Below are positions 10,090 through 19,089 of a stretch of DNA of 49,598 bases, piece by piece; the first letter of the stretch is position 1; each line of letters begins with the position of its first letter. This DNA is from Pseudooceanicola sp. GTDB taxonomy: Bacteria > Pseudomonadota > Alphaproteobacteria > Rhodobacterales > Rhodobacteraceae. The DNA lies in the NCBI GenBank assembly GCA_002709085.1, contig PAPR01000032.1, positions 1-49,598 on the forward strand, given 5' to 3'. Below the pieces are notes generated by a model. That model saw only the letters and a list, made by a program, of their open reading frames with translations. It was not told the DNA's origin and searched no databases. The position numbers and the translations under genes were made by a program.

Positions 10090-10199
10090 TGTCGTCTCCT
10101 GTCAGCCCCGGCGAAAACCGGAAAGGGCCGCCACTCCGGGCGACCCTTTCGAAATTCAGGACCGGGGGCAACCCCGCAACGGTCCCGCATGGCACAAAC

Positions 10200-10487
10200 T
10201 CAGGCGTTCACGCTGTCCTTGAGAGCTTTCGCAATCGTGACCTTGACCACCTTGTCGGCCTCTTTCTTGATTTGCTCATTGGTGGCGGGGTTGCGCACCA
10301 TCCGCTCGGGACGCTCACGGCAATAAAATTTGCCCACGCCGGGGATCGCGACCGCGCCGCCACCGGCGACTTCGTTGGTGATCACATTGGCCAACGCGTC
10401 GAGCGCCGCACTGGCCGCTTTCTTGTCGGTATCCATTTCTTCGGCCAGAGCAGCCACCAGCTGGGTCTTTGTCATCGGTTTTGCCAT
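10200..10487 (-). CDS. hup: HU-family DNA-binding protein
   Basis: A small basic nucleoid protein (95 residues) that bends and compacts DNA as a dimer. The N-terminus MAKPMTKTQLVAALAEEMDT forms the dimerising helices. The DNA-binding arm follows GVGKFYCRERPERMVRNP, a variant of the HU/IHF signature. A GGAGACC ribosome-binding site precedes the ATG. It lies downstream of amn with its own candidate promoter in the 129-bp gap. Confidence 0.93.
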   Translation of the reverse strand: MAKPMTKTQLVAALAEEMDTDKKAASAALDALANVITNEVAGGGAVAIPGVGKFYCRERPERMVRNPATNEQIKKEADKVVKVTIAKALKDSVNA

Positions 10488-10534
10488 TTCTGGTCTCCTT
10501 GAGTGTGCCCGATCAGTTGGGCTTGATGTTGCGA

Positions 10535-10563
10535 ATTTAACCGGATGTAGTGGGGCGGCACAA
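10535..10563 (-). promoter_or_regulatory. Candidate promoter of the HU gene
   Basis: On the minus strand, TTGTGC (10558-10563) and TTAAAT (10535-10540) are separated by exactly 17 bp, close to the sigma-70 consensus. They lie about 50 bp upstream of the HU start codon. Confidence 0.5.
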
Positions 10564-10616
10564 GAAATTGTAAGGACGTTTACCCCAATAAATGCAGGTT
10601 TTTCGCGAATTCCGGA

Positions 10617-12080
10617 TCAAAGGAACGCCGTTTCGTCGAAAGAGCGCAGTTTCCGGCTGTGAATCCGCGCCAGGGGCATCTCGCGCAGCATTTCCATGGC
10701 GCGAATCCCTATCATCAGATGGCGCGACACCTGGGTCTTGTAAAAGTCGCTGGCCATGCCGGGCAATTTCAGTTCCCCATGCAGAGGCTTGTCCGACACG
10801 CAGAGTAAGGTGCCGTAGGGTACGCGAAACCGGAATCCGTTTGCCGCGATCGTCGCGCTTTCCATGTCCAGCGCGACCGCGCGGGATTGCGACAAGCGTT
10901 GCACGGGGCCCGATGTTTCGCGCAATTCCCAGTTCCGGTTATCGAGGCTCGCGACGGTCCCGGTGCGCATGATCCGCTTCAGATCGTAGCCCTCCAGCTG
11001 GGTCTCGGCCTCTACCGCGTCTTCCAGCGCAATCTGGATTTCGGCGAGCGCGGGAATAGGCACCCAGGCGGGCAGGTCGTCATCCAGCACCTTGTCCTCG
11101 CGCAGATAGGCATGGGCGAGGACGAAATCCCCGAGGGACTGCGAACTGCGCAGACCCGCGCAATGGCCGACCATGATCCAGGCGTGCGGACGCAGGACCG
11201 CGATATGGTCCGTCGCGGTCTTGGCGTTGGAGGGGCCGACACCGATGTTGACCAGCGTGATCCCCGCACCGCCCGCGCGTTTCAAATGATAGGTCGGCAT
11301 CTGCGGCATCCGCGGCGAGGCGGGCAGATCGCCCAGTGGATCGGTGATCTCGGCATTGCCGGTGGAGACGAAAGACGTGTAGCCGCTGGACTTGTCAGCC
11401 AGCATCCGGCGCGCATAGCTTTCAAATTCGCTGACGTAGAACTGATAGTTGGTAAAGAGGACATGGTTCTGGAAATGCCGTGGGTCCGTCGCGGTGTAAT
11501 GCGCCAGACGCGCCAGCGAATAGTCGATCCGTTGCGCGGTGAACGGGGCCAGTGGCGCGGCCTCGCCCGGTTGGGTGACATGGGTGCCGTTGACAATATG
11601 ATCGTTGGTGGTGTTCAGATCCGGCACATCGAACACGTCACGCAGCGCAAAATCCGCCGCGCCCTCCTGCGGGATCGTGATGTCGTCATTTCCAGCCACG
11701 GCGAAATGAACCGGCATCGGCGTTGAGGACAGACCGACCGTGATCGGCGCGTCGTGGTTGCCAATCAACAGGTCCAACTGCTGTTCGAGATAATTCGCGA
11801 ACATGTCGGGCCGCGTGATCGTCGTCGCATAGGTACCGGGTGCCGGCACGTACCCAAAGGAGAGGCGACTATCCACCTTTGAAAAGCTGATCGTGGTGAT
11901 CCGTACTTCGGGATAATAGGCACGCACACGCCCCTCAGGGCGACCGTCGCGCATGGCCCTGTTGAACTCGGTCTGCAAAAAAATCGTCGCTTGGTCATAG
12001 AGCGCAATCAATCGCGCCACGGCGGCACGTGCATCCCGAAAGTCTTCGGGCGCCGGGGCGTCGGGGGTCAGGATCGTCAT
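10617..12080 (-). CDS. amn: AMP nucleosidase
   Basis: Hydrolyses AMP to adenine and ribose-5-phosphate in purine salvage. The 487-residue protein has the usual N-terminal regulatory domain (about 1-180). A nucleoside-phosphorylase-like catalytic domain follows (about 220-470), including NIGVGPSNAKTATDHIAVLRPHAW and the purine-site region ALDMESATIAANGFRFRVPYGTLL. Length agrees with the family. It follows the adenosine-kinase-like gene on the same strand by 75 bp, so the two salvage enzymes are probably linked. Confidence 0.95.
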   Translation of the reverse strand: MTILTPDAPAPEDFRDARAAVARLIALYDQATIFLQTEFNRAMRDGRPEGRVRAYYPEVRITTISFSKVDSRLSFGYVPAPGTYATTITRPDMFANYLEQQLDLLIGNHDAPITVGLSSTPMPVHFAVAGNDDITIPQEGAADFALRDVFDVPDLNTTNDHIVNGTHVTQPGEAAPLAPFTAQRIDYSLARLAHYTATDPRHFQNHVLFTNYQFYVSEFESYARRMLADKSSGYTSFVSTGNAEITDPLGDLPASPRMPQMPTYHLKRAGGAGITLVNIGVGPSNAKTATDHIAVLRPHAWIMVGHCAGLRSSQSLGDFVLAHAYLREDKVLDDDLPAWVPIPALAEIQIALEDAVEAETQLEGYDLKRIMRTGTVASLDNRNWELRETSGPVQRLSQSRAVALDMESATIAANGFRFRVPYGTLLCVSDKPLHGELKLPGMASDFYKTQVSRHLMIGIRAMEMLREMPLARIHSRKLRSFDETAFL

Positions 12081-12155
12081 GGGCTACTCCGCTCGTTTTC
12101 CCAACTGTGCGGCAGATCGCGCAGAACGCAAGGGGTCCCGCGCCGTCAAACGCCG

Positions 12156-13139
12156 TTAAATAAGGCCCTCGCTGGCGAAAAGCGTCTTCAGATCGGCCTC
12201 AGGCCGCGCGCCAAAGTGCGAAATCACTTCGGCCGCCGCGACGCACCCCATGCGACCAGAGCGCGAAAGGTCCGCGCCGGTCGCCAGACCGTAAAGGAAC
12301 CCCGAAGCAAAGAGGTCCCCCGCCCCGGTCGCATCGACCGGCGTGACTTCGCGCACCGAAACATTGGCCCGCTCGTGGCCCTTCATGATCACCACGTCCT
12401 TGCCGGAGCGCGTGCAGACGATCAGCCCGCTGTCGCCAGCAGCGAGGTCCAGCGCCTCGGTCAGGTCTTCGGTCTGATAGAGAGACTTCCACTCGTGTTC
12501 ATTGCCGATGACGTAGTCCAGCTCCTTCACCAGCTTGCGGAAATCGTCGCGATGGCGATCAACGCAGAACGGGTCTGACAGGGCAATTCCGGCCATGCCC
12601 CCGGCGGACCGCGTCAGACGGGCGGCGGTCTCGAAGGCCTGCTTTCCCTTGTCCTTGTCATAGAGGTAGCCCTCAAGAAACAGGATTCGCGCCTGATTGC
12701 AGACATCTTCGGGGACGTCGTCCGGCCCGACTTCGGAAGAAATGCCGAGGTAGGTGTTCATCGACCTCTCACCGTCCGGGCTGACAAAGATCATGGAGCG
12801 CGAGGACGGCAGATCGCCCCCTGCCACGGGGTCGTTCGGACAGTCCGTCCCCGCAGCGCGGGTTTCCTCGACATAGGCGCGACCGATCTCGTCGTCGCAG
12901 ACCTTGCCGATAAACGCCGCCTTCAGCCCCAGGTTGCCGACGCCCGCCACAGTATTCGCCACGGACCCGCCGGGAATACGGCGATGCTCGCCCATGGCCG
13001 CGAACAACATGTCCGAGCGGTCCTTTTCAATCAGTTGCATGATGCCTTTTTGAATGGCCATCTCGGTGAGGAAATCATCCTCGACCGGGGCGATCATATC
13101 CATCACGGCGTTGCCGATACCGATTACGTCATATTTCAC
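12156..13139 (-). CDS. PfkB family kinase, probable adenosine kinase
   Basis: A 327-residue ribokinase-fold sugar/nucleoside kinase. The N-terminal substrate region GIGNAVMDMIAPVEDDF and glycine-rich GGSVANTVAGVGNLG are typical of adenosine-kinase-like members. The anion-hole/catalytic motif is DATGAGDLFASGFLYG (about 270-285). The start is GTG, overlapping the nth stop by 4 bp (GTGA), so translational coupling is likely. Placement upstream of amn fits adenosine/AMP salvage. Other PfkB substrates cannot be excluded. Confidence 0.87.
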   Translation of the reverse strand: MKYDVIGIGNAVMDMIAPVEDDFLTEMAIQKGIMQLIEKDRSDMLFAAMGEHRRIPGGSVANTVAGVGNLGLKAAFIGKVCDDEIGRAYVEETRAAGTDCPNDPVAGGDLPSSRSMIFVSPDGERSMNTYLGISSEVGPDDVPEDVCNQARILFLEGYLYDKDKGKQAFETAARLTRSAGGMAGIALSDPFCVDRHRDDFRKLVKELDYVIGNEHEWKSLYQTEDLTEALDLAAGDSGLIVCTRSGKDVVIMKGHERANVSVREVTPVDATGAGDLFASGFLYGLATGADLSRSGRMGCVAAAEVISHFGARPEADLKTLFASEGLI

Positions 13140-13780
13140 AGGGTCTTGTCCTCATATTCGCATAGGTCGCGGATCAGGCAGGCCGCGCATTTGGGTTTAC
13201 GGGCGACGCAAGTGTAGCGCCCGTGAAGGATCAGCCAGTGGTGGGCGTGATGCTGGTATTCGGCGGGAATGTTGTCCTCGATAGCGCGTTCGACCGCGTC
13301 GACATCCTTGCCCGGCGCGATGCCCGTACGATTGCCAACGCGAAAGATATGGGTATCGACCGCCTGCGCCGGATGGTGCCACCACATGTTCAGCACCACG
13401 TTCGCCGTCTTGCGCCCGACCCCCGGCAGAGATTGCAGCGCAGCGCGGGAGGACGGGACTTCGCCATCATAAAGGTCGACGAGAATGCGCGACATCTTGA
13501 TGACGTTCTTCGCCTTTTGGCGGAACAGCCCGATCGTCTTGATGTGCTCGGTCAGCCCTTCTTCTCCGAGGGCCAGCATCTGTTCCGGCGTGTCCGCGAT
13601 TTTGAACAGCGCGCGCGTGGCCTTGTTGACCCCGGCATCGGTGGCCTGTGCAGAGAGAGCGACCGCAACGACCAGCGTATAGACGTTGACGTGCTCCAGC
13701 TCTCCTTTGGGTTCAGGTTCGGCGCCGTGAAAGCGGGCGAATATCTCTTTGAGGACTGGATAGGGCAGTTGCTTGGCCAT
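13136..13780 (-). CDS. nth: Endonuclease III
   Basis: Base-excision-repair glycosylase/AP lyase removing oxidised pyrimidines. The 214-residue protein has the helix-hairpin-helix LPGVGRKTANVVL with catalytic Lys124 and the catalytic Asp142 in VDTHIFRVGNR. The C-terminal [4Fe-4S] loop has Cys191, Cys198, Cys201 and Cys207 (spacing 6-2-5). The internal ATG at 13780 (MAKQLPYPVL) gives the family length; an upstream ATG would add 40 unrelated residues. It is divergent from the MGMT-type repair gene and coupled to the kinase downstream. Confidence 0.96.
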   Translation of the reverse strand: MAKQLPYPVLKEIFARFHGAEPEPKGELEHVNVYTLVVAVALSAQATDAGVNKATRALFKIADTPEQMLALGEEGLTEHIKTIGLFRQKAKNVIKMSRILVDLYDGEVPSSRAALQSLPGVGRKTANVVLNMWWHHPAQAVDTHIFRVGNRTGIAPGKDVDAVERAIEDNIPAEYQHHAHHWLILHGRYTCVARKPKCAACLIRDLCEYEDKTL

Positions 13781-13898
13781 GGCGGCGGTTATTGCCTGTA
13801 AACCGAGGTCGGGCAAGCGGATCGGCCCGTTTTCGCATGATCCGGGTCGCGGGACGTCGCCGTGGCGCGTAGAATGGATGGAAAGAGGACCCCTCGCC

Positions 13899-14768
13899 AT
13901 GCTTCAGACCGAGACCGAACAGGGCTATCACTACCACGTCATACGTCGCGCCATCGAGATGATCGACGCGGCCGATGGTCCGCTGTCCCTGGACGAGCTT
14001 GCCGCGCAGATGGGGATGAGCGCGGCGCATTTCCAGCGGATTTTCTCGGCCTGGGTCGGCGTCAGTCCGAAACGGTTTCAACAATACCTCGCGCTCGGCC
14101 ACGCCAAGGCCCTGCTGACAGAACGGTTCTCGACCCTGGAGGCCGCCGCGGGCGCAGGCCTGTCGGGCAGCGGTCGGTTGCATGATCTCTTCCTGAGATG
14201 GGAGGCAATGAGCCCCGGCGAATTTGCCAAAGGCGGCAAGGGGCTGCGTCTGCGTTACGGCTGGCTGCCCTCGCCATTTGGCGAAGCCCTCGTGATGGGC
14301 ACGGATCGCGGCCTTTGCGGTATCGGCTTTGTGGAAGAGATGGGGCGCGGCCCGGTCTGGGACGACCTCACCGGTCGCTGGCCCGAAGCGACCCTAGTCG
14401 AGGATGCGGGAGGTCTACGCCCATGGGCGGAGGCCGCGTTCGGCCAGCGGGGCGAGTCGCGTCTGCATATCCTCGGCGCCCCGTTCCAGATCAAGGTCTG
14501 GGAGGCCTTGCTGCGAATTCCGTCGGGCCATGTCACAACCTACGGCGAAATTGCCAAATCAATCGGCGCGCCCAAGGCGGTTCGCGCCGTGGGCACCGCC
14601 GTAGGACGCAATCCTGTCGGATGGCTGATCCCCTGTCACCGCGCGATCCGCGCGACCGGCGGACTGGGTGGATACCACTGGGGCCTGCCGGTAAAACGCG
14701 CGATGCTGGCCTGGGAAGCGGCGCGCGCCGACCCCGAAATGGCCCCTCGCGCGGAAATCGCAAAATAG
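13899..14768 (+). CDS. AraC-type regulator/methylated-DNA-protein cysteine methyltransferase
   Basis: Repairs O6-alkylguanine by transferring the alkyl group to a cysteine, with a DNA-binding regulatory domain. The 289-residue protein has an AraC-like helix-turn-helix region (about 15-115). A methyltransferase domain (about 190-280) carries the acceptor Cys246 in IPCHR. The Ada N-terminal zinc/phosphotriester domain is absent, so this is a shortened Ada-like form. ATG 13899 follows an AAGAGGA ribosome-binding site. It is divergent from nth, pairing two DNA-repair genes. Confidence 0.9.
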   Translation: MLQTETEQGYHYHVIRRAIEMIDAADGPLSLDELAAQMGMSAAHFQRIFSAWVGVSPKRFQQYLALGHAKALLTERFSTLEAAAGAGLSGSGRLHDLFLRWEAMSPGEFAKGGKGLRLRYGWLPSPFGEALVMGTDRGLCGIGFVEEMGRGPVWDDLTGRWPEATLVEDAGGLRPWAEAAFGQRGESRLHILGAPFQIKVWEALLRIPSGHVTTYGEIAKSIGAPKAVRAVGTAVGRNPVGWLIPCHRAIRATGGLGGYHWGLPVKRAMLAWEAARADPEMAPRAEIAK

Positions 14769-14870
14769 GCGACACTTTGCCGGGAACTTTTCTGCGCCCT
14801 TATGTGTTTGACTATGTCGCGGAGCTGCGTGCTTCTGCGCATTCATATGTATGATCTTTCGAGGCCCTTG

Positions 14871-15545
14871 ATGACCCAATCCCAAATCGCCCCTACTCGC
14901 ACCGCCACGTTCCGGCGCCCCATGCTGGCCTTTTCGGCCACTGCCCTGCTGCTGGCCACGGCCTGCGCCGAAGTGAACGATGGTCGCCAGAATACCCGCG
15001 AAGGGCTTGCCGGCGGTGCCGCGCTGGGCGCGGTGGCCGGTGCCATCATCGGCAAGGATTCCAAGGAAGGCGCGATTGTCGGTGCCGCGGTCGGCGCGCT
15101 CGCAGGGGCTGCCTATGGCGAATACCTCGACAAGCAGGAAGCCGCGCTGCGCAACCAGTTGGGCAGCAACGTCCAGATCATTAACACCGGTGATCGGCTG
15201 ATCGTCATCATGCCACAGGACATCCTGTTCGCGACCGACAGCGCGACATTGCGCCCGGACCTCACGTCCGATCTTGTGGCGGTTGCGCGCAGCCTAAACC
15301 AGTTCCCGCGCTCGACCGTTCAGGTCGTCGGCCATACGGACAACACCGGTGCCGCTGCGTATAACCAGCAGCTTTCGGCACGCCGGGCCAATTCGGTTGC
15401 AGGCATCCTGATAAACAACGGCGTCTCTTCGGGTCGTGTTCAGGCCTTTGGTCGCGGCGAAGATCAGCCGCGCGCATCCAACCTCACCGCAGATGGCCGC
15501 CAGCAGAACCGTCGGGTCGAGATTGTGATCCTGCCAACACGCTGA
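14871..15545 (+). CDS. OmpA-family lipoprotein with glycine-zipper segment
   Basis: A 224-residue outer-membrane lipoprotein that probably tethers the outer membrane to peptidoglycan. A long n-region leads to a lipobox (LLATAC, Cys about 28). A glycine/alanine zipper follows (GGAALGAVAGAIIG and GAAVGALAGAAYG). The C-terminal OmpA domain (about 115-224) carries VVGHTDNTG and the LSARRANSV peptidoglycan-binding motif. The start at ATG 14871 follows GAGG. A strong terminator lies 25 bp after the stop. Confidence 0.92.
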   Translation: MTQSQIAPTRTATFRRPMLAFSATALLLATACAEVNDGRQNTREGLAGGAALGAVAGAIIGKDSKEGAIVGAAVGALAGAAYGEYLDKQEAALRNQLGSNVQIINTGDRLIVIMPQDILFATDSATLRPDLTSDLVAVARSLNQFPRSTVQVVGHTDNTGAAAYNQQLSARRANSVAGILINNGVSSGRVQAFGRGEDQPRASNLTADGRQQNRRVEIVILPTR

Positions 15546-15570
15546 TCTCTTTCAGCGAAGACATCAAATG

Positions 15571-15603
15571 CGCCCCGCCTGGTTCTGCCAGGCGGGGCGT
15601 TTT
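15571..15603 (+). terminator. Intrinsic terminator after ompA-like gene
   Basis: A 12-bp perfect stem (CGCCCCGCCTGG / CCAGGCGGGGCG) with a 5-nt loop is followed by TTTT. It ends the OmpA-family transcription unit. Confidence 0.93.
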
Positions 15604-15696
15604 CGTCTGGACAACCTAATCAGATCGCAAAGCCAAACGTTTACAGCTAAGGTAGCGCTGGATCGACCACGCAACCCCACTGCTCTTTGTCCCGGC

Positions 15697-16542
15697 CTAT
15701 CGACCCGGAATATCGCTGCGGATAGTATGGGCGCCATGCCAGCCGTCGATAGTCTCCATCGCCTCTTCTGCGGTCTCGACAAACCGGAAGAGGTCCAGAT
15801 CCTCGGGCGCGATGGTGCCGGCCTCGGCCAGTGCCTCCCAGTTGATGATCTTCTCCCAGAACTCGCGCCCGAAGAGAAGGAAAGGCACCCTCTCCATCCG
15901 GCCGGTCTGGATCAGGGTCAGGGCCTCGAATGTCTCGTCCAGCGTACCGAAGCCGCCGGGAAAGACGCAGACCGCCCGCGCGCGCATCAGGAAGTGCATC
16001 TTGCGGATCGCGAAATAGTGGAAGTTAAAGCAAAGGTCCGGCGTCACCCATTCGTTCGGCGCCTGTTCGTGCGGCAGGACGATGTTCAACCCGATGGACT
16101 GACCGCCTGCGTCGTCGGCGCCTCGATTGCCCGCCTCCATCACCCCGGGGCCGCCGCCAGTGACGATCACCCACTCTCGTCCGTAGGATTTAAGCGATCG
16201 TCCGGTGATCTCGCGGGCAAAGCTGCGCGCTTCATCGTAGTATTTGGTCAACTCCGCGAGCGTCTTGGTCCTTGCGGTCGATTTCTTGGCCGGTTCGGGG
16301 ATTCGTGCGCCACCGAATAGGACCACCGTGGATTCAATTCCGCGTTCGTCCATGACCATCTGGGGTTTGAGCAGTTCGAGTTGCAACCGAACCGGGCGCA
16401 ATTCCTCGCGACACAGAAAATCGTCGTCGGCAAAGGCCAGCCGGTAGGCCGGGGCACGGGTCTGGGGGGTGTCGGGCACCTCATCCGCGGTGCGAATATC
16501 GGAATGGGCGTCGCGAAACGGCGACTGGCGGTCTTCGGTCAT
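15697..16542 (-). CDS. LOG-family (TIGR00730) nucleotide phosphoribohydrolase-like protein
   Basis: A 281-residue Rossmann-fold protein of the family once annotated lysine decarboxylase. Characterised members hydrolyse nucleoside 5'-monophosphates, including cytokinin precursors. The diagnostic motifs are GGGPGVMEA (129-137) and PGGFGTLDE (195-203). The N-terminus (about 1-60) is an extension seen in the longer bacterial subgroup. It is divergent from dapD. The physiological substrate is unknown. Confidence 0.88.
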   Translation of the reverse strand: MTEDRQSPFRDAHSDIRTADEVPDTPQTRAPAYRLAFADDDFLCREELRPVRLQLELLKPQMVMDERGIESTVVLFGGARIPEPAKKSTARTKTLAELTKYYDEARSFAREITGRSLKSYGREWVIVTGGGPGVMEAGNRGADDAGGQSIGLNIVLPHEQAPNEWVTPDLCFNFHYFAIRKMHFLMRARAVCVFPGGFGTLDETFEALTLIQTGRMERVPFLLFGREFWEKIINWEALAEAGTIAPEDLDLFRFVETAEEAMETIDGWHGAHTIRSDIPGR

Positions 16543-16689
16543 GACTGTCCTTGCTGCCTTGGAGTGAAGTGCAATCTAGCTCTGCGGCTCGGGATAGACC
16601 AGCCGCGCGCCGAACCGATTGCGCCGGGTCACGGATTGGTGTCTAACCGCCCCCGATCTCGCCCCGACGCGCCCCGGAAAGGAAACCAC

Positions 16690-17517
16690 ATGTCCAACGC
16701 CCAGCTTGAAACCGCCATCGACGCCGCCTGGGAGGCGCGCGATCAGATCACCTCCGCGACCACCGGCGAAACCCGCGACGCGATCGAGGACACGCTGAAC
16801 GCGCTGGACAGTGGCGCGCTGCGGGTGGCAGAGCCCGGCGCGGATGGCAATTGGCAGGTGAACCAATGGGCCAAGAAGGCTGTCCTACTGGGCTTTCGCA
16901 TCAAGGATATGGAGCAGCAATCCGGCGGTCCGCAGGGCGGCGGCTGGTGGGACAAGGTCGACAGCAAGTTCGCCGGTTGGGGCGATAACCAGTGGAAGGC
17001 CGCCGGATTCCGCGCCGTGCCGAACTGCATTGTGCGCAAATCGGCCTTCATCGCAAAGAACGTCGTGTTGATGCCCTCCTTCGTGAACCTCGGCGCCTAT
17101 GTCGATGAGGGCACCATGGTCGACACCTGGGCAACCGTGGGGTCCTGCGCGCAGATCGGCAAGGGCGTGCACCTCTCGGGCGGTGTCGGCATCGGCGGCG
17201 TGCTGGAGCCGATGCAGGCCAATCCGACGATCATCGAGGATAACTGCTTTATCGGCGCGCGCTCCGAAGTGGTCGAGGGCGTGATCGTGCGCGAAGGCTC
17301 CGTCCTCGGGATGGGCGTCTTCATCGGTCAGTCGACCAAGATCGTGAACCGCGAAACCGGTGAGGTCTTTTACGGTGAGGTCCCGCCCTATTCGGTGGTG
17401 GTCTCCGGCTCTCTGCCGTCCACGAATGGCGTGAATCTCTACTGCGCGGTGATCGTGAAAACGGTGGACGCCAGAACCCGCTCCAAGACCGGGATCAACG
17501 AGTTGCTGCGCGACTGA
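16690..17517 (+). CDS. dapD: Tetrahydrodipicolinate N-succinyltransferase
   Basis: Succinylates tetrahydrodipicolinate in the lysine/diaminopimelate pathway, feeding dapE about 1.6 kb downstream. The 275-residue length is standard. The N-terminal helical domain is followed by a left-handed beta-helix of hexapeptide repeats (about 105-235, for example [15 protein letters not shown]). The start [20 protein letters not shown] follows GGAAACC. An open frame runs upstream but is the shadow of the divergent LOG gene. Confidence 0.97.
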   Translation: MSNAQLETAIDAAWEARDQITSATTGETRDAIEDTLNALDSGALRVAEPGADGNWQVNQWAKKAVLLGFRIKDMEQQSGGPQGGGWWDKVDSKFAGWGDNQWKAAGFRAVPNCIVRKSAFIAKNVVLMPSFVNLGAYVDEGTMVDTWATVGSCAQIGKGVHLSGGVGIGGVLEPMQANPTIIEDNCFIGARSEVVEGVIVREGSVLGMGVFIGQSTKIVNRETGEVFYGEVPPYSVVVSGSLPSTNGVNLYCAVIVKTVDARTRSKTGINELLRD

Positions 17518-17521
17518 GCTA

Positions 17522-17551
17522 TTGCGTCCCTTGCCAAAGCGGGGGACGCAA
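17522..17551 (+). terminator. Hairpin after dapD
   Basis: TTGCGTCCC and GGGACGCAA form a 9-bp perfect stem with a 12-nt loop, 4 bp past the dapD stop. The position suits a transcription end, but only AAGTTG follows, so it may be a weak terminator or a 3'-protecting stem. Confidence 0.45.
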
Positions 17552-17626
17552 AAGTTGCCCTATAGCAACAAATCCGCCCAGACCCTCATCTTTCCAAGGT
17601 TTTTTCCCGGTCTTACGACCCGGGAG

Positions 17627-17652
17627 GGAACCGCACCCCTGCTCCGTGGGTT
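17627..17652 (+). promoter_or_regulatory. Possible ECF-type promoter upstream of glsB-like gene
   Basis: GGAAC (17627-17631) and GGTT (17649-17652) are spaced by 17 bp about 40 bp upstream of the GlsB-like gene. This resembles the alphaproteobacterial general-stress promoter form GGAAC-N16/17-CGTT, but the second box is imperfect. Confidence 0.22.
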
Positions 17653-17689
17653 GGTTGACCAAATCAACATTTAACGGACGGAGAGACCC

Positions 17690-17941
17690 ATGGAAGGACT
17701 AGGATGGATCGCAGCGATCATCGTCGGCGCGCTGGCTGGCTGGATCGCGGAAAAGATTATGAAATCCGATCACGGACTGCTGACCAACATTATCCTCGGG
17801 ATTCTCGGGGCTGTCATACTGAACTTTATCCTGATGGCCGTCATCGGATCGACCCTCGGCGGGTGGATCGGTCAGTTGATCATCGGCATCATCGGCGCCT
17901 GCCTGTTGATCGCCGCCTATCGGATGATCCGCCGGGCCTAA
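17690..17941 (+). CDS. GlsB/YeaQ/YmgE family stress-response membrane protein
   Basis: An 83-residue inner-membrane protein made of three glycine-rich hydrophobic helices (start MEGLGWIAAIIVGALAGWIA, then IILGILGAVILNFILM). This is the classic transglycosylase-associated/GlsB fold. Members are induced by envelope or general stress; their molecular function is unclear. A GGACGGAGAG ribosome-binding site precedes the ATG. It ends convergently with the rhodanese gene at a shared terminator. Confidence 0.9.
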   Translation: MEGLGWIAAIIVGALAGWIAEKIMKSDHGLLTNIILGILGAVILNFILMAVIGSTLGGWIGQLIIGIIGACLLIAAYRMIRRA

Positions 17942-18012
17942 AGTCTTAGGTCAGGGGTGGCGGGCAGGCTCACGTCGCGCCCGCCCCACCCAAGCACATG
18001 ATTTCAAATTTG

Positions 18013-18045
18013 AAACCGGTCAGGCCCAGCCTGGCCGGTTTTACG
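18013..18045. terminator. Bidirectional terminator between glsB-like and rhodanese genes
   Basis: A 13-bp stem (AAACCGGTCAGGC / GCCTGGCCGGTTT, one G-U pair) with a CCA loop has T-rich sequence on the plus-strand exit. On the minus strand the stem exits into TTTCAAATTT. It sits between convergent genes, and its right edge touches the rhodanese stop. Confidence 0.8.
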
Positions 18046-18433
18046 CTTTTTCTGGCTTGTCGCCGACCGGCCCACCAGCCTTTTTCCACGCGCTGAAGCC
18101 GTCGTTGATGTGCCAGACGTTTTCCAACCCCATCTCCTGCGCCGCGCGCGCCGAAAGGGCAGAGCGCCAACCGGAGGCACAGTAAAACACGAACCTGTCG
18201 CCGCTTTGGAACTGCGGTTTCGCATAGGGGCTTTCGGGGTCGATCCAGAATTCCAGCATGCCGCGCGGGCAGTGAAAGGCGCCGGGGATCATTCCGTCCC
18301 GCTCCAATTCGCGGGGATCGCGCAGATCGACAAAGGTGACGCCTTCCTGGCTGTGCAGGGCCATCATGTCGGACGCCGCCGCATGGCTGACGATCTCATT
18401 GGCCTCGGCCACCATATCCTTGATACGTTTCAT
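18041..18433 (-). CDS. Rhodanese-like sulfurtransferase
   Basis: A 130-residue single-domain rhodanese carrying persulfide sulfur on an active-site cysteine. The active loop is CASGWRS (about residues 96-102), preceded by FVFYC. The CH2A-like DLRDPREL is near the N-terminus. ATG 18433 (MKRIKDMVAEANEIV) has GGAGG 7 bp upstream; the longer open frame lacks support. The sulfur acceptor is unknown. Confidence 0.88.
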   Translation of the reverse strand: MKRIKDMVAEANEIVSHAAASDMMALHSQEGVTFVDLRDPRELERDGMIPGAFHCPRGMLEFWIDPESPYAKPQFQSGDRFVFYCASGWRSALSARAAQEMGLENVWHINDGFSAWKKAGGPVGDKPEKA

Positions 18434-18652
18434 ATCTGCCTCCTTATTGTGATTTCTCGCCAACTGCGGCGTTTGTCGGTGATGTGCAAGGGCTATGCTG
18501 TTGAGAGCAATCCTAACGCAGGTTTTCGCAGAAGGGAATTTGACCGACGCGACGTGGCACCCTTTACTCCGCCCCCTATTTCTGAGAGCGATGCGCGCCA
18601 TATCACCACGCCGCCACTATCACACCATCATTGCAGAGACGAGGATCGTCAC

Positions 18653-19003
18653 GTGTCGAGGGAAAACAAGGGGCCAAGCCGGCAAAAGGTCTTCACGCTG
18701 CTGGTCGAAGTCGGACGCTCTGCCGGGGATGGCCTGCCAAAGCAGAGCACCGGTGCCGCGCTGATGTGCTATGCCAGCGGCGTGGACGAGGCCGAAGCGG
18801 TGCGCGAAACGGTCGCGATCCTCAAACAGGCCGAAATGTCGCCTCTGGATGTCTCGGGCTACGGCACGCTGGAGGAACGGCTGGCCGAAGGTCACGACAT
18901 CCCGGACGAAGAGCGCGCCCTGATGAGCCGCGCGCTGGATGAAAACGCCGTGATCGTTGCGCAGGTCACACCGTTTTATGACGAGGCCAAGCGGCAGAAT
19001 TGA
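18653..19003 (+). CDS. Conserved hypothetical protein
   Basis: A 116-residue soluble acidic protein. GTG 18653 has GAGGA 8 bp upstream; the open frame further upstream overlaps the divergent rhodanese gene and is unlikely to be translated. The pattern (KVFTLLVEVGRSAGDGLP, then VDEAEAVRETVAILKQAEMS) suggests an alpha/beta fold with no membrane segment. I do not recognise a domain. It lies upstream of dapE by 86 bp on the same strand. Confidence 0.7.
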   Translation: MSRENKGPSRQKVFTLLVEVGRSAGDGLPKQSTGAALMCYASGVDEAEAVRETVAILKQAEMSPLDVSGYGTLEERLAEGHDIPDEERALMSRALDENAVIVAQVTPFYDEAKRQN

Positions 19004-19089
19004 TGCCGCCGTCCTGTCGCCAACGCTCTCGGTTTGCGCTTGGCCCCTGTTCGGTCTAGCCAGTTGCCAACGCTTGACCGGAGACCTTC

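Noticed and set aside
18110-18652. Upstream extension of the hypothetical gene at 18653
   Set aside because: It runs antisense through the rhodanese gene and has no membrane, motif or ribosome-binding support.
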